Below are positions 35,582-44,362 of a stretch of DNA of 64,000 bases, one piece after another; within the stretch, counting starts at the first letter, position 1, and the number at the start of each line of letters is the position of its first letter. The position numbers were made by a program, and so were the translations under genes. Source of the DNA: Oscillospiraceae bacterium (GTDB lineage Bacteria > Bacillota > Clostridia > Oscillospirales > Ruminococcaceae); assembly GCA_900768125.1 (NCBI GenBank), contig CAAGBS010000047.1:14551-78550 (forward strand), written 5' to 3'. The notes below the pieces were generated by a model that saw nothing but the letters and a program-made list of their open reading frames with translations, did not search any database and had not been told where the DNA came from.

Positions 35582-35610
35582 ATTATATCACAAACAGTCA
35601 GAAATTGCAA
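35582..35610 (-). promoter_or_regulatory. Promoter of the activase gene
   Basis: Minus strand TTGCAA (35605-35610), 17-base spacer ending TGTGA, TATAAT (35582-35587), 55 bases upstream of the activase start. Confidence 0.78.
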
Positions 35611-35686
35611 GCGCAAAGGAATGGATTCCCGGGGTGTTTTGTGATGTTTTTCTGAAAAAAACTGTTGCAGTAACTTACGGCGCCTA

Positions 35687-35715
35687 TTGACAAATGCCGC
35701 TGTAAAGCGTAAAAT
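35687..35715 (+). promoter_or_regulatory. Promoter of the GNAT-yifB operon
   Basis: TTGACA (35687-35692), 17-base spacer, TAAAAT (35710-35715), followed by GAAAGGAG and the GNAT start at 35750. Confidence 0.85.
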
Positions 35716-35749
35716 ATAAGCAAGTCAAAATCGAAAGGAGCGGTCATAC

Positions 35750-36253
35750 ATGACCATCAGACCCGCACGAGAGGAAGACCTCCCCGCTCTTCTGGAAATA
35801 TATAACTATGAAGTTGAACACGGAGCTGCGACCCTTGACCTTAATCCCCGCACGCCTGAGGAATGGAAATCCTGGTACAGCAAGCACCAATCTGACACGC
35901 ATTTCATACTTGTGAGCGAGAAAAACGGTATGCCGACCGGCTACGCCTCCCTATCGGAATACCGCCAAAAAGAAGCGTATTCATCGACTGTGGAACTTTC
36001 TGTCTACATATCCCCCGACCACCGCAGGCAGGGAGCCGCCTCCGCGCTGATGGGCGCAGTCCTCGACCGCGCGAGGGAATGCGGGAAGCTGCACAGCGTG
36101 GTGTCGGTCATAACCGCCGGGAACGAGGCGAGCGAGAAGCTTCACCGGAAATTCGGGTTCACGTTCTGCGGAACACTCCACCAGGTGGGCTTCAAAAACG
36201 GTAAATTCCGCAACATCGACAATTTCGAGCTGATGCTCGGAAGACAGGAGTAA
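35750..36253 (+). CDS. GNAT-family N-acetyltransferase, phosphinothricin-acetyltransferase-like
   Basis: A 167-residue acetyltransferase. The start MTIRPAREEDLPALLEIYN and the acetyl-CoA loop SPDHRRQGAASALMGAVLD are GNAT features, and the HQVGFKNGKFRNIDNFELML end resembles the PAT/MnaT subgroup that acetylates phosphinothricin, methionine sulfone and similar compounds. The physiological substrate cannot be told from sequence. It is followed after 2 bases by yifB, probably on one transcript from the promoter at 35687. Confidence 0.88.
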   Translation: MTIRPAREEDLPALLEIYNYEVEHGAATLDLNPRTPEEWKSWYSKHQSDTHFILVSEKNGMPTGYASLSEYRQKEAYSSTVELSVYISPDHRRQGAASALMGAVLDRARECGKLHSVVSVITAGNEASEKLHRKFGFTFCGTLHQVGFKNGKFRNIDNFELMLGRQE

Positions 36254-36255
36254 AA

Positions 36256-37782
36256 ATGTTCAGTGAAATAAAAAGCGCAGGTCTGTTCGGACTGAATGCA
36301 TTCATGGTGACCGTTCAGGCAAGCATCGCGCCTGGTCAGCCGTCTTTCGACATTGTCGGAATGCCCGACATCGCAGTCCAGGAGAGCAAGGCGCGTATCC
36401 GTGCGGTTCTGGGTCACCTGGAACTTAAACTGCTCAATGGAAAAGTAACCGTTAACCTCGCGCCCGCAAGCGTCCGGAAAATAGGCTCGATGTTCGACCT
36501 GCCGATAATAACCGCGCTGATGAAGCTGGGCGGTCTTATTTCCGCTGACCTTTCAGACAGTGTTTTCATCGGGGAGCTTTCGCTTGACGGGAAGCTCGCC
36601 CCTGTCAACGGCGCGCTTTCAATGGTGCTCACCGCCGCGCAGAACGGCGTAAAGCGCGTTTTCCTGCCGAAAGCGAATGCAAAGGAAGCCTCGGTCGCGG
36701 GCGGGATAGAAGTCTACGGCGTGGAGCATATTGCTCAGCTTATTGAATTTCTGAAGCACGGCACCGGGCTTTCCCCGGAGGATAAATACATTCCGGAACG
36801 CCGCAAGGACGCTCACCTGCTGGATTTTGCGGACGTCATGGGGCAGTCGCAGGCGAAATCTGCGATAGTAGTCGCGGCGGCCGGCTCGCACAATCTGCTC
36901 ATGCTCGGACCGCCCGGCTCGGGAAAATCCATGCTCGCCAAGCGGATACCCTCGATACTCCCGGAAATAACATTTGCCGAAAGCATAGAGACCACCCAGA
37001 TATACTCGGTCGCCGGGGAAATAAACCCTGCAGAGCCGCTCGTGACCGAGCGTCCGTTCCGCGCCGTCAGCCACACCGCCTCCGCAGTAGGACTGGTTGG
37101 CGGTGGAAGCATTCCGCGACCAGGCGAGATAAGTCTCGCGCATAACGGCGTGCTGTTCCTGGACGAGCTTCCGGAGTTTGACCGCCGTGTGCTGGAAGCG
37201 CTCCGCCAGCCGCTAGAGAACGGAGATATAGTCATATCCCGCGCCAGCGGTTCGGTCAGCTACCCGTGCCGGGTGATGCTGGTCGCCGCCATGAACCCAT
37301 GTCCCTGCGGAAACTATGGTAATCCGGTCAGGAAATGCACCTGCACGCCGCAGAAAGTCACAGCTTACCTTAATCGTATAAGTCAGCCCGTACTCGACCG
37401 AATCGACATTCAGATAGAGATAAAGCCCGTGGAATACTCCGACCTTAGCAGCCGCATTCCGCAGGAAAGTTCCGCAGCCATCGCAGAGCGCGTGCAGAAA
37501 GCCGTGGAGATACAGAAAAAACGGTTCGCCGGAACGGATATCCGCAGCAACAGCGGGATAACCTCGGATATAATCGGCGAGGTGTGCCGGCTGACTCCCG
37601 ACGCGGAGGAAATGCTGCGCTCCGCATTCGACAGACTGGGGCTTTCCGCCCGCGCCTACGACCGCATTCTAAAAGTTGCGAGGACCTGCGCCGACCTGTC
37701 GGGAAGCGAGGAGATAGACAAGCCGCACATAGCGCAGGCGATAAGTTTCCGCAGCCTTGACCGGAAATACTGGAACAGATAG
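36256..37782 (+). CDS. YifB/ComM-family Mg-chelatase-like AAA+ ATPase
   Basis: A 508-residue AAA+ protein. An N-terminal Lon-protease-like ChlI domain (residues about 20-170, FDIVGMPDIAVQESKARIRAVL) precedes the AAA+ core with Walker A GPPGSGKSM (residues 218-226), Walker B GVLFLDELPEF, and the cysteine-containing insert CPCGNYGNPVRKCTCTP. In Proteobacteria ComM promotes branch migration during natural transformation; the same role here is inference. It starts 2 bases after the GNAT stop and ends at a GC-rich terminator. Confidence 0.94.
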   Translation: MFSEIKSAGLFGLNAFMVTVQASIAPGQPSFDIVGMPDIAVQESKARIRAVLGHLELKLLNGKVTVNLAPASVRKIGSMFDLPIITALMKLGGLISADLSDSVFIGELSLDGKLAPVNGALSMVLTAAQNGVKRVFLPKANAKEASVAGGIEVYGVEHIAQLIEFLKHGTGLSPEDKYIPERRKDAHLLDFADVMGQSQAKSAIVVAAAGSHNLLMLGPPGSGKSMLAKRIPSILPEITFAESIETTQIYSVAGEINPAEPLVTERPFRAVSHTASAVGLVGGGSIPRPGEISLAHNGVLFLDELPEFDRRVLEALRQPLENGDIVISRASGSVSYPCRVMLVAAMNPCPCGNYGNPVRKCTCTPQKVTAYLNRISQPVLDRIDIQIEIKPVEYSDLSSRIPQESSAAIAERVQKAVEIQKKRFAGTDIRSNSGITSDIIGEVCRLTPDAEEMLRSAFDRLGLSARAYDRILKVARTCADLSGSEEIDKPHIAQAISFRSLDRKYWNR

Positions 37783-37839
37783 GTCTAGTTTGGCGCAGGA
37801 TAAGAAAACTATAATTTAAGTTTAAAGCGCAGAGAGCAA

Positions 37840-37872
37840 GCGGGAGGGGCAAACAGGACGTTTGCCCTCCCG
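37840..37872 (+). terminator. Intrinsic terminator after yifB
   Basis: A 13-14-bp stem (CGGGAGGGGCAAAC/GTTTGCCCTCCCG, one bulged G) with a 5-base loop, then CATTTAATT, 58 bases after the yifB stop. Confidence 0.85.
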
Positions 37873-37958
37873 CCATTTAATTCCGAACCATTCTGAACAC
37901 AAGTTTACACCATCACATAATTTTTTGCTCAGTTTTTGAACATTTTATTGTTTTCCAC

Positions 37959-37987
37959 TTGAAAAATAACAGAATTGATGGTATAAT
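37959..37987 (+). promoter_or_regulatory. Promoter of aspS
   Basis: TTGAAA (37959-37964), 17-base spacer, TATAAT (37982-37987). Only about 45 bases of leader precede aspS, too short for a T-box. Confidence 0.85.
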
Positions 37988-38040
37988 TAAAAATAATGCG
38001 GATTTTTCCGGTATATCAAAAGAAAGAAGGAACTATTTTT

Positions 38041-39816
38041 ATGGCAGACACAATGCAGGGTCTGAGACGGACATGCTTATGCGGCGAAGTTACGCTGGAG
38101 ATGGGCGAAGTCGTTGTCGGCGGATTCACACAGAGAGTACGCGACAAGGGCAGCCTTATCTTCATAGATTTAAGAGACAAGTCAGGTATAGTTCAGCTTG
38201 TTTTCGATGAAACCACCGAAAAGAGCGTTTTCGAAAAGGCAGAGAGCGTCCGCTCCGAGTACGTCCTGCTTGCCAAGGGTACCGTGCGCGCCCGCGAGAG
38301 CGTGAACACCGAGATAAAGACCGGCGGCGTTGAGATAGTCGTCACCGAACTGCGCATTCTTTCCAAGGCGCAGACCCCTCCATTTGAGATAGTAAGCAAC
38401 ACCAAGACAAACGAGGAGCTTCGCTTAAAGTACCGCTACCTCGACCTGCGCCGCGAACCGCTGCAGAAAAACCTCATGATGCGCCACGAGATAGCAAAGG
38501 CAGCCCGCGAGTACTTCTACGCGAACGGCTTCACCGAGATAGAGACCCCGATGATGATAAAGTCCACGCCCGAGGGCGCGCGCGACTACATCGTGCCGTC
38601 CCGTATCCACAACGGAAAGTTCTACGCGCTGCCCCAGTCCCCGCAGATGTACAAGCAGCTTCTCATGATAGCAGGTATGGACAGATATATCCAGCTTGCG
38701 CGCTGCTTCCGCGATGAGGACCTGCGCGCAGACCGCCAGCCTGAGTTCACGCAGATAGACCTTGAAATGTCGTTCGTTGACGTTGACGATATCCTTGAGT
38801 GCCTGGAGGGCTTCGTAAAACACCTCTACAAGACCGTTCTCAACGTTGATATACCCACCCCGCTCCCCCGCCTGACCTACGACGAGGCAATGAACCGCTA
38901 CGGCTCCGACAAGCCGGATACCCGCTTCGGCATGGAGATAACCAACATCTCCGATATCGTCAAGGACTGCGGATTCTCCGTATTCAAGGACGCGATAGCA
39001 AACGGCGGTTCGGTACGCGGCATAGTCGCAAAGGGCGCCGCCGCTAAACTCACCCGCAAGGAGATCGACAAGCAGACTGAGTTCGTGCGCGGTATCGGTG
39101 CAAAGGGTCTCGCTTATGTAAGATGGGTGGACGACGCTCCCAACTGCTCGTTCGCAAAGTTCATGGGCGAGGGCGAACTTGAGGCGATCCTCAAGTCGCT
39201 CGGCTGCGAAAAGGGCGACGTTGCGCTAATCGTTGCCGACAAGGACAAGGTGACGCTCCCCGTGCTCGGCGCGCTCCGTCTGAAGATAGCAAAGCAGCTT
39301 GACATTATCCCCGAGGGCTGGAACTTCCTTTGGATAGTGGAGTTCCCGTTCTTCGAGTACGACGAGGAGTCCGGCGAGTGGCTCGCTATGCACCACCCGT
39401 TCACAATGCCGCTCGATGAGTGCATTCCCTATCTCGACACCGACAAGGCGAGAGTACGCGCAAAGTGCTACGACCTCGTGCTCAACGGCATCGAGCTTTC
39501 CAGCGGCTCTATCAGAATCACTGACCCCGAACTTCAGCAGCACATGTTCGAAATGCTCGGCATGACCGACGAGGAGATAAACGCCAAGTTCGGCTTCCTC
39601 GTTGACGCATACAAGTACGGCGCACCTCCCCACGGTGGCGCAGGCATCGGTCTCGACAGACTTGCAATGCTGATGTGCGGCTGCGACAGCCTGCGCGATG
39701 TAACTGCATTCCCCAAGGTGCAGAATGCAAGCGAGCTGATGAGCGAAGCCCCCTCCACGGTAAGCGAGGAGCAGCTTAAGGAACTCGGAATAGCTATCAC
39801 AAACAGCGAGGAATAA
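38041..39816 (+). CDS. aspS: Aspartyl-tRNA synthetase
   Basis: A class II synthetase, 591 residues. It starts at the ATG at 38041 (MADTMQGLRRTCLCGEV) after AAGGAA; the longer frame from 37996 is not family-like. An OB-fold anticodon domain (GSLIFIDLRDKSGIVQLVF) leads into the catalytic core with motif 2 (YIQLARCFRDEDLRADRQPEFTQIDLEMSF), a GAD insertion domain, and motif 3 (PPHGGAGIGLDRLAMLMCG). Whether it is discriminating or non-discriminating for tRNA-Asn cannot be settled by eye. The two following small genes of unknown function start 19 bases later and look co-transcribed. Confidence 0.98.
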   Translation: MADTMQGLRRTCLCGEVTLEMGEVVVGGFTQRVRDKGSLIFIDLRDKSGIVQLVFDETTEKSVFEKAESVRSEYVLLAKGTVRARESVNTEIKTGGVEIVVTELRILSKAQTPPFEIVSNTKTNEELRLKYRYLDLRREPLQKNLMMRHEIAKAAREYFYANGFTEIETPMMIKSTPEGARDYIVPSRIHNGKFYALPQSPQMYKQLLMIAGMDRYIQLARCFRDEDLRADRQPEFTQIDLEMSFVDVDDILECLEGFVKHLYKTVLNVDIPTPLPRLTYDEAMNRYGSDKPDTRFGMEITNISDIVKDCGFSVFKDAIANGGSVRGIVAKGAAAKLTRKEIDKQTEFVRGIGAKGLAYVRWVDDAPNCSFAKFMGEGELEAILKSLGCEKGDVALIVADKDKVTLPVLGALRLKIAKQLDIIPEGWNFLWIVEFPFFEYDEESGEWLAMHHPFTMPLDECIPYLDTDKARVRAKCYDLVLNGIELSSGSIRITDPELQQHMFEMLGMTDEEINAKFGFLVDAYKYGAPPHGGAGIGLDRLAMLMCGCDSLRDVTAFPKVQNASELMSEAPSTVSEEQLKELGIAITNSEE

Positions 39817-39835
39817 TTTTACAGGCGGTGTAGTT

Positions 39836-40303
39836 ATGGATAAGCGGGAATACAAGGAACTTTCGGAACTTGCGGCGAACGGCGGCACAAAGGCGTTCGC
39901 GCTGCTCTACGAAACGGTGTACCGCGAGATGTACTACACCGCCTTTTATACGCTCTGCGTAGACGCTGACGCGGTGGAACTGGTCACGGCCTCCGCGCGG
40001 GACGGAATGTCCACGATAAGCAAGATTCGCACTGAGGAAGCGTTCCGCGCTTTCATGCTGAGGAATCTCTGCGCCCGGATACGCACCCGCCTGAAGGAAT
40101 CCCCCGTGAAGCCGCTTCCGGAAAGCGATGGATTCGATATCCTGGCGGAATTTGCAAAGCTGGAGGACAGCGAGCGCCTTATAGCCAGCATGTACATTGC
40201 CGCAAGACTCCAGCCTGCGGATATCGCGCTGTACACCGGGATCAATTCAACGGCGGTCAACAAAACGCTGGAGCGCGTGCTGAGCGCGTTTGAACTCGAC
40301 TGA
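39836..40303 (+). CDS. Sigma-70-like small protein (degenerate ECF type)
   Basis: A 155-residue soluble protein starting MDKREYKELSELAANGGTKAFALLYETVYREMYYTAFY, which resembles region 2 of ECF sigma factors. The C-terminal part (EDSERLIASMYIAARLQPADIALYTGINSTAVNKTLERVLSAF) resembles a sigma region 4 helix-turn-helix. The conserved DNA-melting residues of region 2 are hard to see, so it may be a divergent sigma or an adaptor. It precedes a large membrane protein by 27 bases, the arrangement of a sigma factor and its membrane-bound regulator. Activity is not proven. Confidence 0.65.
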   Translation: MDKREYKELSELAANGGTKAFALLYETVYREMYYTAFYTLCVDADAVELVTASARDGMSTISKIRTEEAFRAFMLRNLCARIRTRLKESPVKPLPESDGFDILAEFAKLEDSERLIASMYIAARLQPADIALYTGINSTAVNKTLERVLSAFELD

Positions 40304-40330
40304 ATATCAATTCCACAATGAAAGGAGTGA

Positions 40331-42595
40331 ATGCCGGTGACGGTCTCTGAGATACGTGAGCTTATGCTTGAAAAGGTCATACCCGAAAGTCTTATGCCGC
40401 AGAACATAGCTGTCTGCCTGATGGACGAAAACGCAGCCCCGCCGGAACTGGACGCATTCACATTCCTGAACCGGCTGCGGTCGCTGGGAATAGGCTCCGC
40501 GGACTTCCTCTATCTGCTGAAAGGCTGCGGCGCGCCCGAGGAAGCAGTCGCGAAGATCGAGCAGCACCCGGACATGAATCTGCAATCGCTGATAGTCACG
40601 CTGGACAGCTCAGGGCTGACCGCAAAAGACTACACCCGAATGCTCTACACCGCCCGCCAGCTGTGGGAGCACACCATCACAATGCGGCTGGAAAAAGCGG
40701 ACATCGAAGCCGCCGAAAAAGCTAAATTCCAGGAAGTCCCCGAGACTCCCAAACCGCAGGCCGAGCCGGCTCAGCCGGATTTTTCCGCGACTGCCGAGTT
40801 GATAAACCCGGCTTCGATAACCGTAGCCGCCGTCCAGGACGAACCCAGCAAACCCCAGCCGGAAGCAGCTCAGTCCGAGACGGAAAGCAAACCCGTAAAG
40901 ACCGCGCGCCAGAAGAAGCGCCGGAAAGATTCCGATGACGAGCCGGATACAGTCCACGCAGAGCCGCCGGTGATGACCGCGCGCCAGAAAAAACGCACAA
41001 TTGACGATCTCGCGGAGGAACTCGGCATAGCGGCTGAAATCGAGGACGAACCTGAGGAAAAGTACACCGCCCGCCAGCGCAGGAAGAAAAAATCTGAGGA
41101 GACTGCGGAGGAAGAACCCCAGCAGTACGAAGAAACCATCGAGGATTCCCCGAAAGCCCGCCGGAGTGCGATAATAGCCGCAGCGGTGGGAGCGGCGGTG
41201 CTGTTCGCGCTCGACCCTGTGATGGATATTCTGGGATTTGCGAACAGTGAAATCTCCGGAAGCCATCTTCATTTTGCCGCCGATAGTTCCGAGATATTCT
41301 CGGAAATTTACACCGCTTACTCCAACGGTTCGCTCGGCGGTTCCGACATTCAGCCGATTCCGCAGAACGAACAGGTATTCGGCGAACTGCTGATAAACTC
41401 CGGCGATGAACTGGGCGTATTCTCGGACGATACCGCGATATGGACTGCCGACCCGGACGTTATCAGGCTGTACAATCCCGGCGAAGCCTCCGGCACTGCG
41501 GAGATTCTCCCGCCGGAGGGCGCTGAATTTGTCAGGGTTTTCCAGACCGAAAGCGGGATCACTGCGATATATTCAAGCGGCAGCGAGTGCGGTCTGATGG
41601 GAATTGACGGCAGCGGAGCGGCTTGGAACAGCAGTCAGTCAGGTGCGCTGACCGATATCTTCTGCGACAGCGATATCATCATGCTTGGCAGCGTTTATAC
41701 TCCCGCGTTCACCCGCAGCTTCACCATCGAAGACGAACTTGAATATCTCCCGTGGACCGCTTCCGGCGGCTCGCGGACGGCTTTCGCACCCGCTGAGGTC
41801 GCAGTTTCCGGCGGCGCGGACGGCTGCAGCTATGCGGTATGGTGCGAATACGGCGCGGAAAACGGCGCGCTGAACCGGAAACTTTCCGCGCTCGGCGACC
41901 CGCTGTTCAGCGGCGCGGAAAAATTCACCGCCGCAATGCGGGATATGCTGATAAGCCTGGATAACGAGAAGCTGCACAGCCAGCCGCTGTCCGGGATAAC
42001 AGCCTGCGCATACGGAGATGGGCTTACTGCCAGCGCGGAAATATCCGGCGATTCCGTGACCGTATACATACGCGGGAACGACCTCCAGCCGCTGAGCGCG
42101 TTCACCACCGGAAGCGATGTGGACGCGCTGCGGATAAGTGGTGGAGTGCTTTACGCGTGCAACGGCGGGAAAACCGTCATGGCGGCGGATATCTCGGAGC
42201 CGTCCTCACCCGCTCCGCTCGACCTTACGGCGGCGTTCGGCAGGGTGAGCGGGGACTACGCGCTGTGCGGCGCGGCGGGTCAGAACGGAATAACCCTCAC
42301 GCTGTACAAGCTGGACAACGGAAGCGCGGTGCAGTCTGACAGCTTCGCGAAGCAGCTTACGGCGGCGGAGCTGGGAACGTTCTCGTTCCGCGGCGTGAAC
42401 AGCTTCGTGATAAACGGTTCGGAATGCTCGGGCGCCGCCTACAGGTACTTTGACGGCGTCTCCATGGTGGACGAGTTCGCCGAACTGGGGCGCTCAAGAA
42501 GCCTGCACACGCTGTATGACGACCGCGAGGGATTCACCGCTGCGTTCTTCGGCGAAAGGCTCACGCTTCTCCGCGGGGACGAGGTCCTGCAATAA
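40331..42595 (+). CDS. Large single-pass membrane protein with TARQ repeats and an outside propeller-like domain
   Basis: A 754-residue protein (748-752 if GTG at 40337 is used, which has better spacing from AAGGAG). The cytoplasmic part to about 278 is helical at first, then proline/acid-rich, with three copies of TARQKKR/TARQRRK at about 191, 216 and 246. One membrane helix lies at about 279-300. The outside part (300-754) is beta-rich with repeated GGxxY/S strands, and segments such as MAADISEPSSPAPLDL resemble PF09826-type beta-propeller proteins. It may be a signal receiver paired with the sigma-like gene upstream. I do not recognise a precise family. Confidence 0.7.
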   Translation: MPVTVSEIRELMLEKVIPESLMPQNIAVCLMDENAAPPELDAFTFLNRLRSLGIGSADFLYLLKGCGAPEEAVAKIEQHPDMNLQSLIVTLDSSGLTAKDYTRMLYTARQLWEHTITMRLEKADIEAAEKAKFQEVPETPKPQAEPAQPDFSATAELINPASITVAAVQDEPSKPQPEAAQSETESKPVKTARQKKRRKDSDDEPDTVHAEPPVMTARQKKRTIDDLAEELGIAAEIEDEPEEKYTARQRRKKKSEETAEEEPQQYEETIEDSPKARRSAIIAAAVGAAVLFALDPVMDILGFANSEISGSHLHFAADSSEIFSEIYTAYSNGSLGGSDIQPIPQNEQVFGELLINSGDELGVFSDDTAIWTADPDVIRLYNPGEASGTAEILPPEGAEFVRVFQTESGITAIYSSGSECGLMGIDGSGAAWNSSQSGALTDIFCDSDIIMLGSVYTPAFTRSFTIEDELEYLPWTASGGSRTAFAPAEVAVSGGADGCSYAVWCEYGAENGALNRKLSALGDPLFSGAEKFTAAMRDMLISLDNEKLHSQPLSGITACAYGDGLTASAEISGDSVTVYIRGNDLQPLSAFTTGSDVDALRISGGVLYACNGGKTVMAADISEPSSPAPLDLTAAFGRVSGDYALCGAAGQNGITLTLYKLDNGSAVQSDSFAKQLTAAELGTFSFRGVNSFVINGSECSGAAYRYFDGVSMVDEFAELGRSRSLHTLYDDREGFTAAFFGERLTLLRGDEVLQ

Positions 42596-42600
42596 TTATG

Positions 42601-42621
42601 ACCGGGGTTTTGCGCCCCGGT
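42601..42621 (+). terminator. Intrinsic terminator after the membrane propeller gene
   Basis: A perfect 7-bp stem (ACCGGGG/CCCCGGT) with a 7-base loop, then TTTTGCG. It ends the aspS-sigma-like-membrane protein run. Confidence 0.85.
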
Positions 42622-42688
42622 TTTTGCGTTATTTTTCACATAACAGGCGTTGCATATTTTAACAAATATACAAAAATCGCAAAGTATG

Positions 42689-42717
42689 TTGACACAAAAT
42701 CCAGAATAGTATATAAT
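42689..42717 (+). promoter_or_regulatory. Perfect consensus promoter of the CotH gene
   Basis: TTGACA (42689-42694), exactly 17 bases, TATAAT (42712-42717). GGAGGTG and the TTG start at 42758 follow. Confidence 0.9.
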
Positions 42718-42757
42718 TAATATATGACAATTATCTACTAGCTGGAGGTGCTTTGTT

Positions 42758-44185
42758 TTGAGATTCAGACAGTTCTGCGCCGCAGCACTCGCAGTTGTAC
42801 TGCTGTTAAGCGGCTGCTCCGACAAGAATACGGAAAGTACTGCGGATAAATACACCCGTGACGGAGAAGGCAGAGTCATACCCATTTCCGATGAATATAC
42901 CCCCGCCAACTACACCCCGAAATCCGAGGGCTGGAGCGTTATGAACCGTGAGATCCCCGGCGTTTTCGGGCAGGAGACCGACAAGCTTATCCCGGCGGTA
43001 TTCCTCACCACGGAAGACCCCGATTCGATAACCAAGGACGAATACGTTTCCTGCACCCTGCAAATAGACGCCGGAATGACCGGTGGGCAGTACGATAGCA
43101 CGGAGATACTGACCGGAAAAATTCGCGGCAGGGGTCACTCCACCTGGGAATGGCCAAAGAAGCCGTACAAGATAAAGCTTGACGACAAGACCTCGCTGCT
43201 GGGAATGTCCGAGGCGAAGCGCTGGGTTCTGCTCGCGAATTACGCTGACGAATCGCTGCTGAGGAACACTGCGGCTTTCGAGATGGCGCGCTCGCTGGGA
43301 ACGTTCCGGTTCGTGCCGCACGCTATCCCCGTGGACGTCTACATGAACGGGATATATCAGGGCGTCTACACGCTCGGCGAACAGCTTGAGGTGAAGACCT
43401 CGCGGCTTGCGATAGACGACGGGCTTGCCAACGCCGATACCGGATACCTCCTGGAAATAGGCGGCGCCGACCCCAACACCGACACCGAGGGCTGGAACTA
43501 TTTCAATCTCCCCTCCGGCTGCGGCGTGAACATCAAGATAAAGTCCCCCGACACCGAGGAAGACCCGCAGGCTGACCTGAACTGGGATCAGAAGCATTTT
43601 GATTTCATCTACGACTACGTCTGCAAGGCGGACGACGCGATAACCCACCTCGACCACTACGAGAAATACATAAATGTTGATTCGTTCATAGACTGGTTCC
43701 TGGTGCACGAGCTTACATACAATCTGGATTCCTGCTTCCGCCGCAGCTGCTATATCACTAAGCAGACCCTCGGGCGGCTGGAGATGGGGCCTGTCTGGGA
43801 CTTCGACCTTGCATTCGGCAACATGTACATGGATAATCCGAAATATGATGACTGGGCTACCATCGGCAGCCCGGACAGAAGCAGCTACATCGGCGTGACA
43901 TGGTTCAACTACCTGATGACTGACGAGAGCTTCCGCGAAAAGGCGCGCGCCCGCTGGCAGGAAGTCAGGGACACGATGATAAGCTCCGCGCTGGGCGCGA
44001 TAGACTACTACAAGCCGCTCGTGACACCCTCCGCAGAGGTGAACTTCGAAATATGGAACACCCTCGGTATATCCAACGGCTTCCAGCCAGCCACCATGAA
44101 GAGCTACAACACCTACCTCGACCAGGTGCTCTACGTCAGAAAGTTCATCAACAACCGCTCCAAATGGATAGACGAAAATCTGTGA
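42758..44185 (+). CDS. CotH-family lipoprotein
   Basis: A 475-residue secreted lipoprotein starting with TTG at 42758, 8 bases after GGAGGTG. The signal peptide ends in the lipobox LLSGC with C20 as the anchor. The CotH domain is well conserved: GRGHSTWEWPKKPYKIKL, LLGMSEAKRWVLLANYADESLLRN, VDVYMNGIYQGVYTLGEQL and the metal-binding DFDLAFGN. CotH proteins are atypical kinases that phosphorylate other surface proteins in Bacillus, and in ruminococci CotH modules also occur on cellulosome-like proteins. The substrate here is unknown. Confidence 0.92.
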   Translation: MRFRQFCAAALAVVLLLSGCSDKNTESTADKYTRDGEGRVIPISDEYTPANYTPKSEGWSVMNREIPGVFGQETDKLIPAVFLTTEDPDSITKDEYVSCTLQIDAGMTGGQYDSTEILTGKIRGRGHSTWEWPKKPYKIKLDDKTSLLGMSEAKRWVLLANYADESLLRNTAAFEMARSLGTFRFVPHAIPVDVYMNGIYQGVYTLGEQLEVKTSRLAIDDGLANADTGYLLEIGGADPNTDTEGWNYFNLPSGCGVNIKIKSPDTEEDPQADLNWDQKHFDFIYDYVCKADDAITHLDHYEKYINVDSFIDWFLVHELTYNLDSCFRRSCYITKQTLGRLEMGPVWDFDLAFGNMYMDNPKYDDWATIGSPDRSSYIGVTWFNYLMTDESFREKARARWQEVRDTMISSALGAIDYYKPLVTPSAEVNFEIWNTLGISNGFQPATMKSYNTYLDQVLYVRKFINNRSKWIDENL

Positions 44186-44223
44186 TACTCAGCCGGGACA
44201 GTATTATTGCCCCGGCTTTTCTC

Positions 44224-44252
44224 TTGACAATCACGCTCATATATGCTATAAT
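44224..44252 (+). promoter_or_regulatory. Perfect consensus promoter of the MATE gene
   Basis: TTGACA (44224-44229), exactly 17 bases, TATAAT (44247-44252). Transcription would start near 44259, giving a leader of about 100 bases before the MATE start. Confidence 0.9.
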
Positions 44253-44267
44253 ATGAACGTAAAATCA

Positions 44268-44330
44268 GTTGTGGATTTTTCCGGATACGCTTCCCTTTTC
44301 GCCACACAGCCCGTGCTGTGTGGTTTTTTT
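44268..44330 (+). promoter_or_regulatory. Leader attenuator of the MATE gene, candidate guanidine-IV-like riboswitch
   Basis: In the leader, a perfect 9-bp stem (CCACACAGC at 44302-44310, GCTGTGTGG at 44315-44323) with a 4-base CCGT loop is followed by seven T, a full intrinsic terminator before the gene. Upstream, TGTGG near 44270 can pair with CCACA of the terminator's left arm, giving a competing antiterminator helix around a conserved-looking loop with CCGGATACGCTTCCC. A regulated terminator ahead of a MATE gene in Clostridia is the setting of the guanidine-IV (mepA) riboswitch. The class assignment is inference. Confidence 0.55.
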
Positions 44331-44362
44331 GTGCGTAAAAATAAGGAAAAACAGGAGGTCAG

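Noticed and set aside
37988..38040. Possible T-box leader upstream of aspS
   Set aside because: The promoter at 37959-37987 leaves only about 45 bases of leader, far too short for a T-box.
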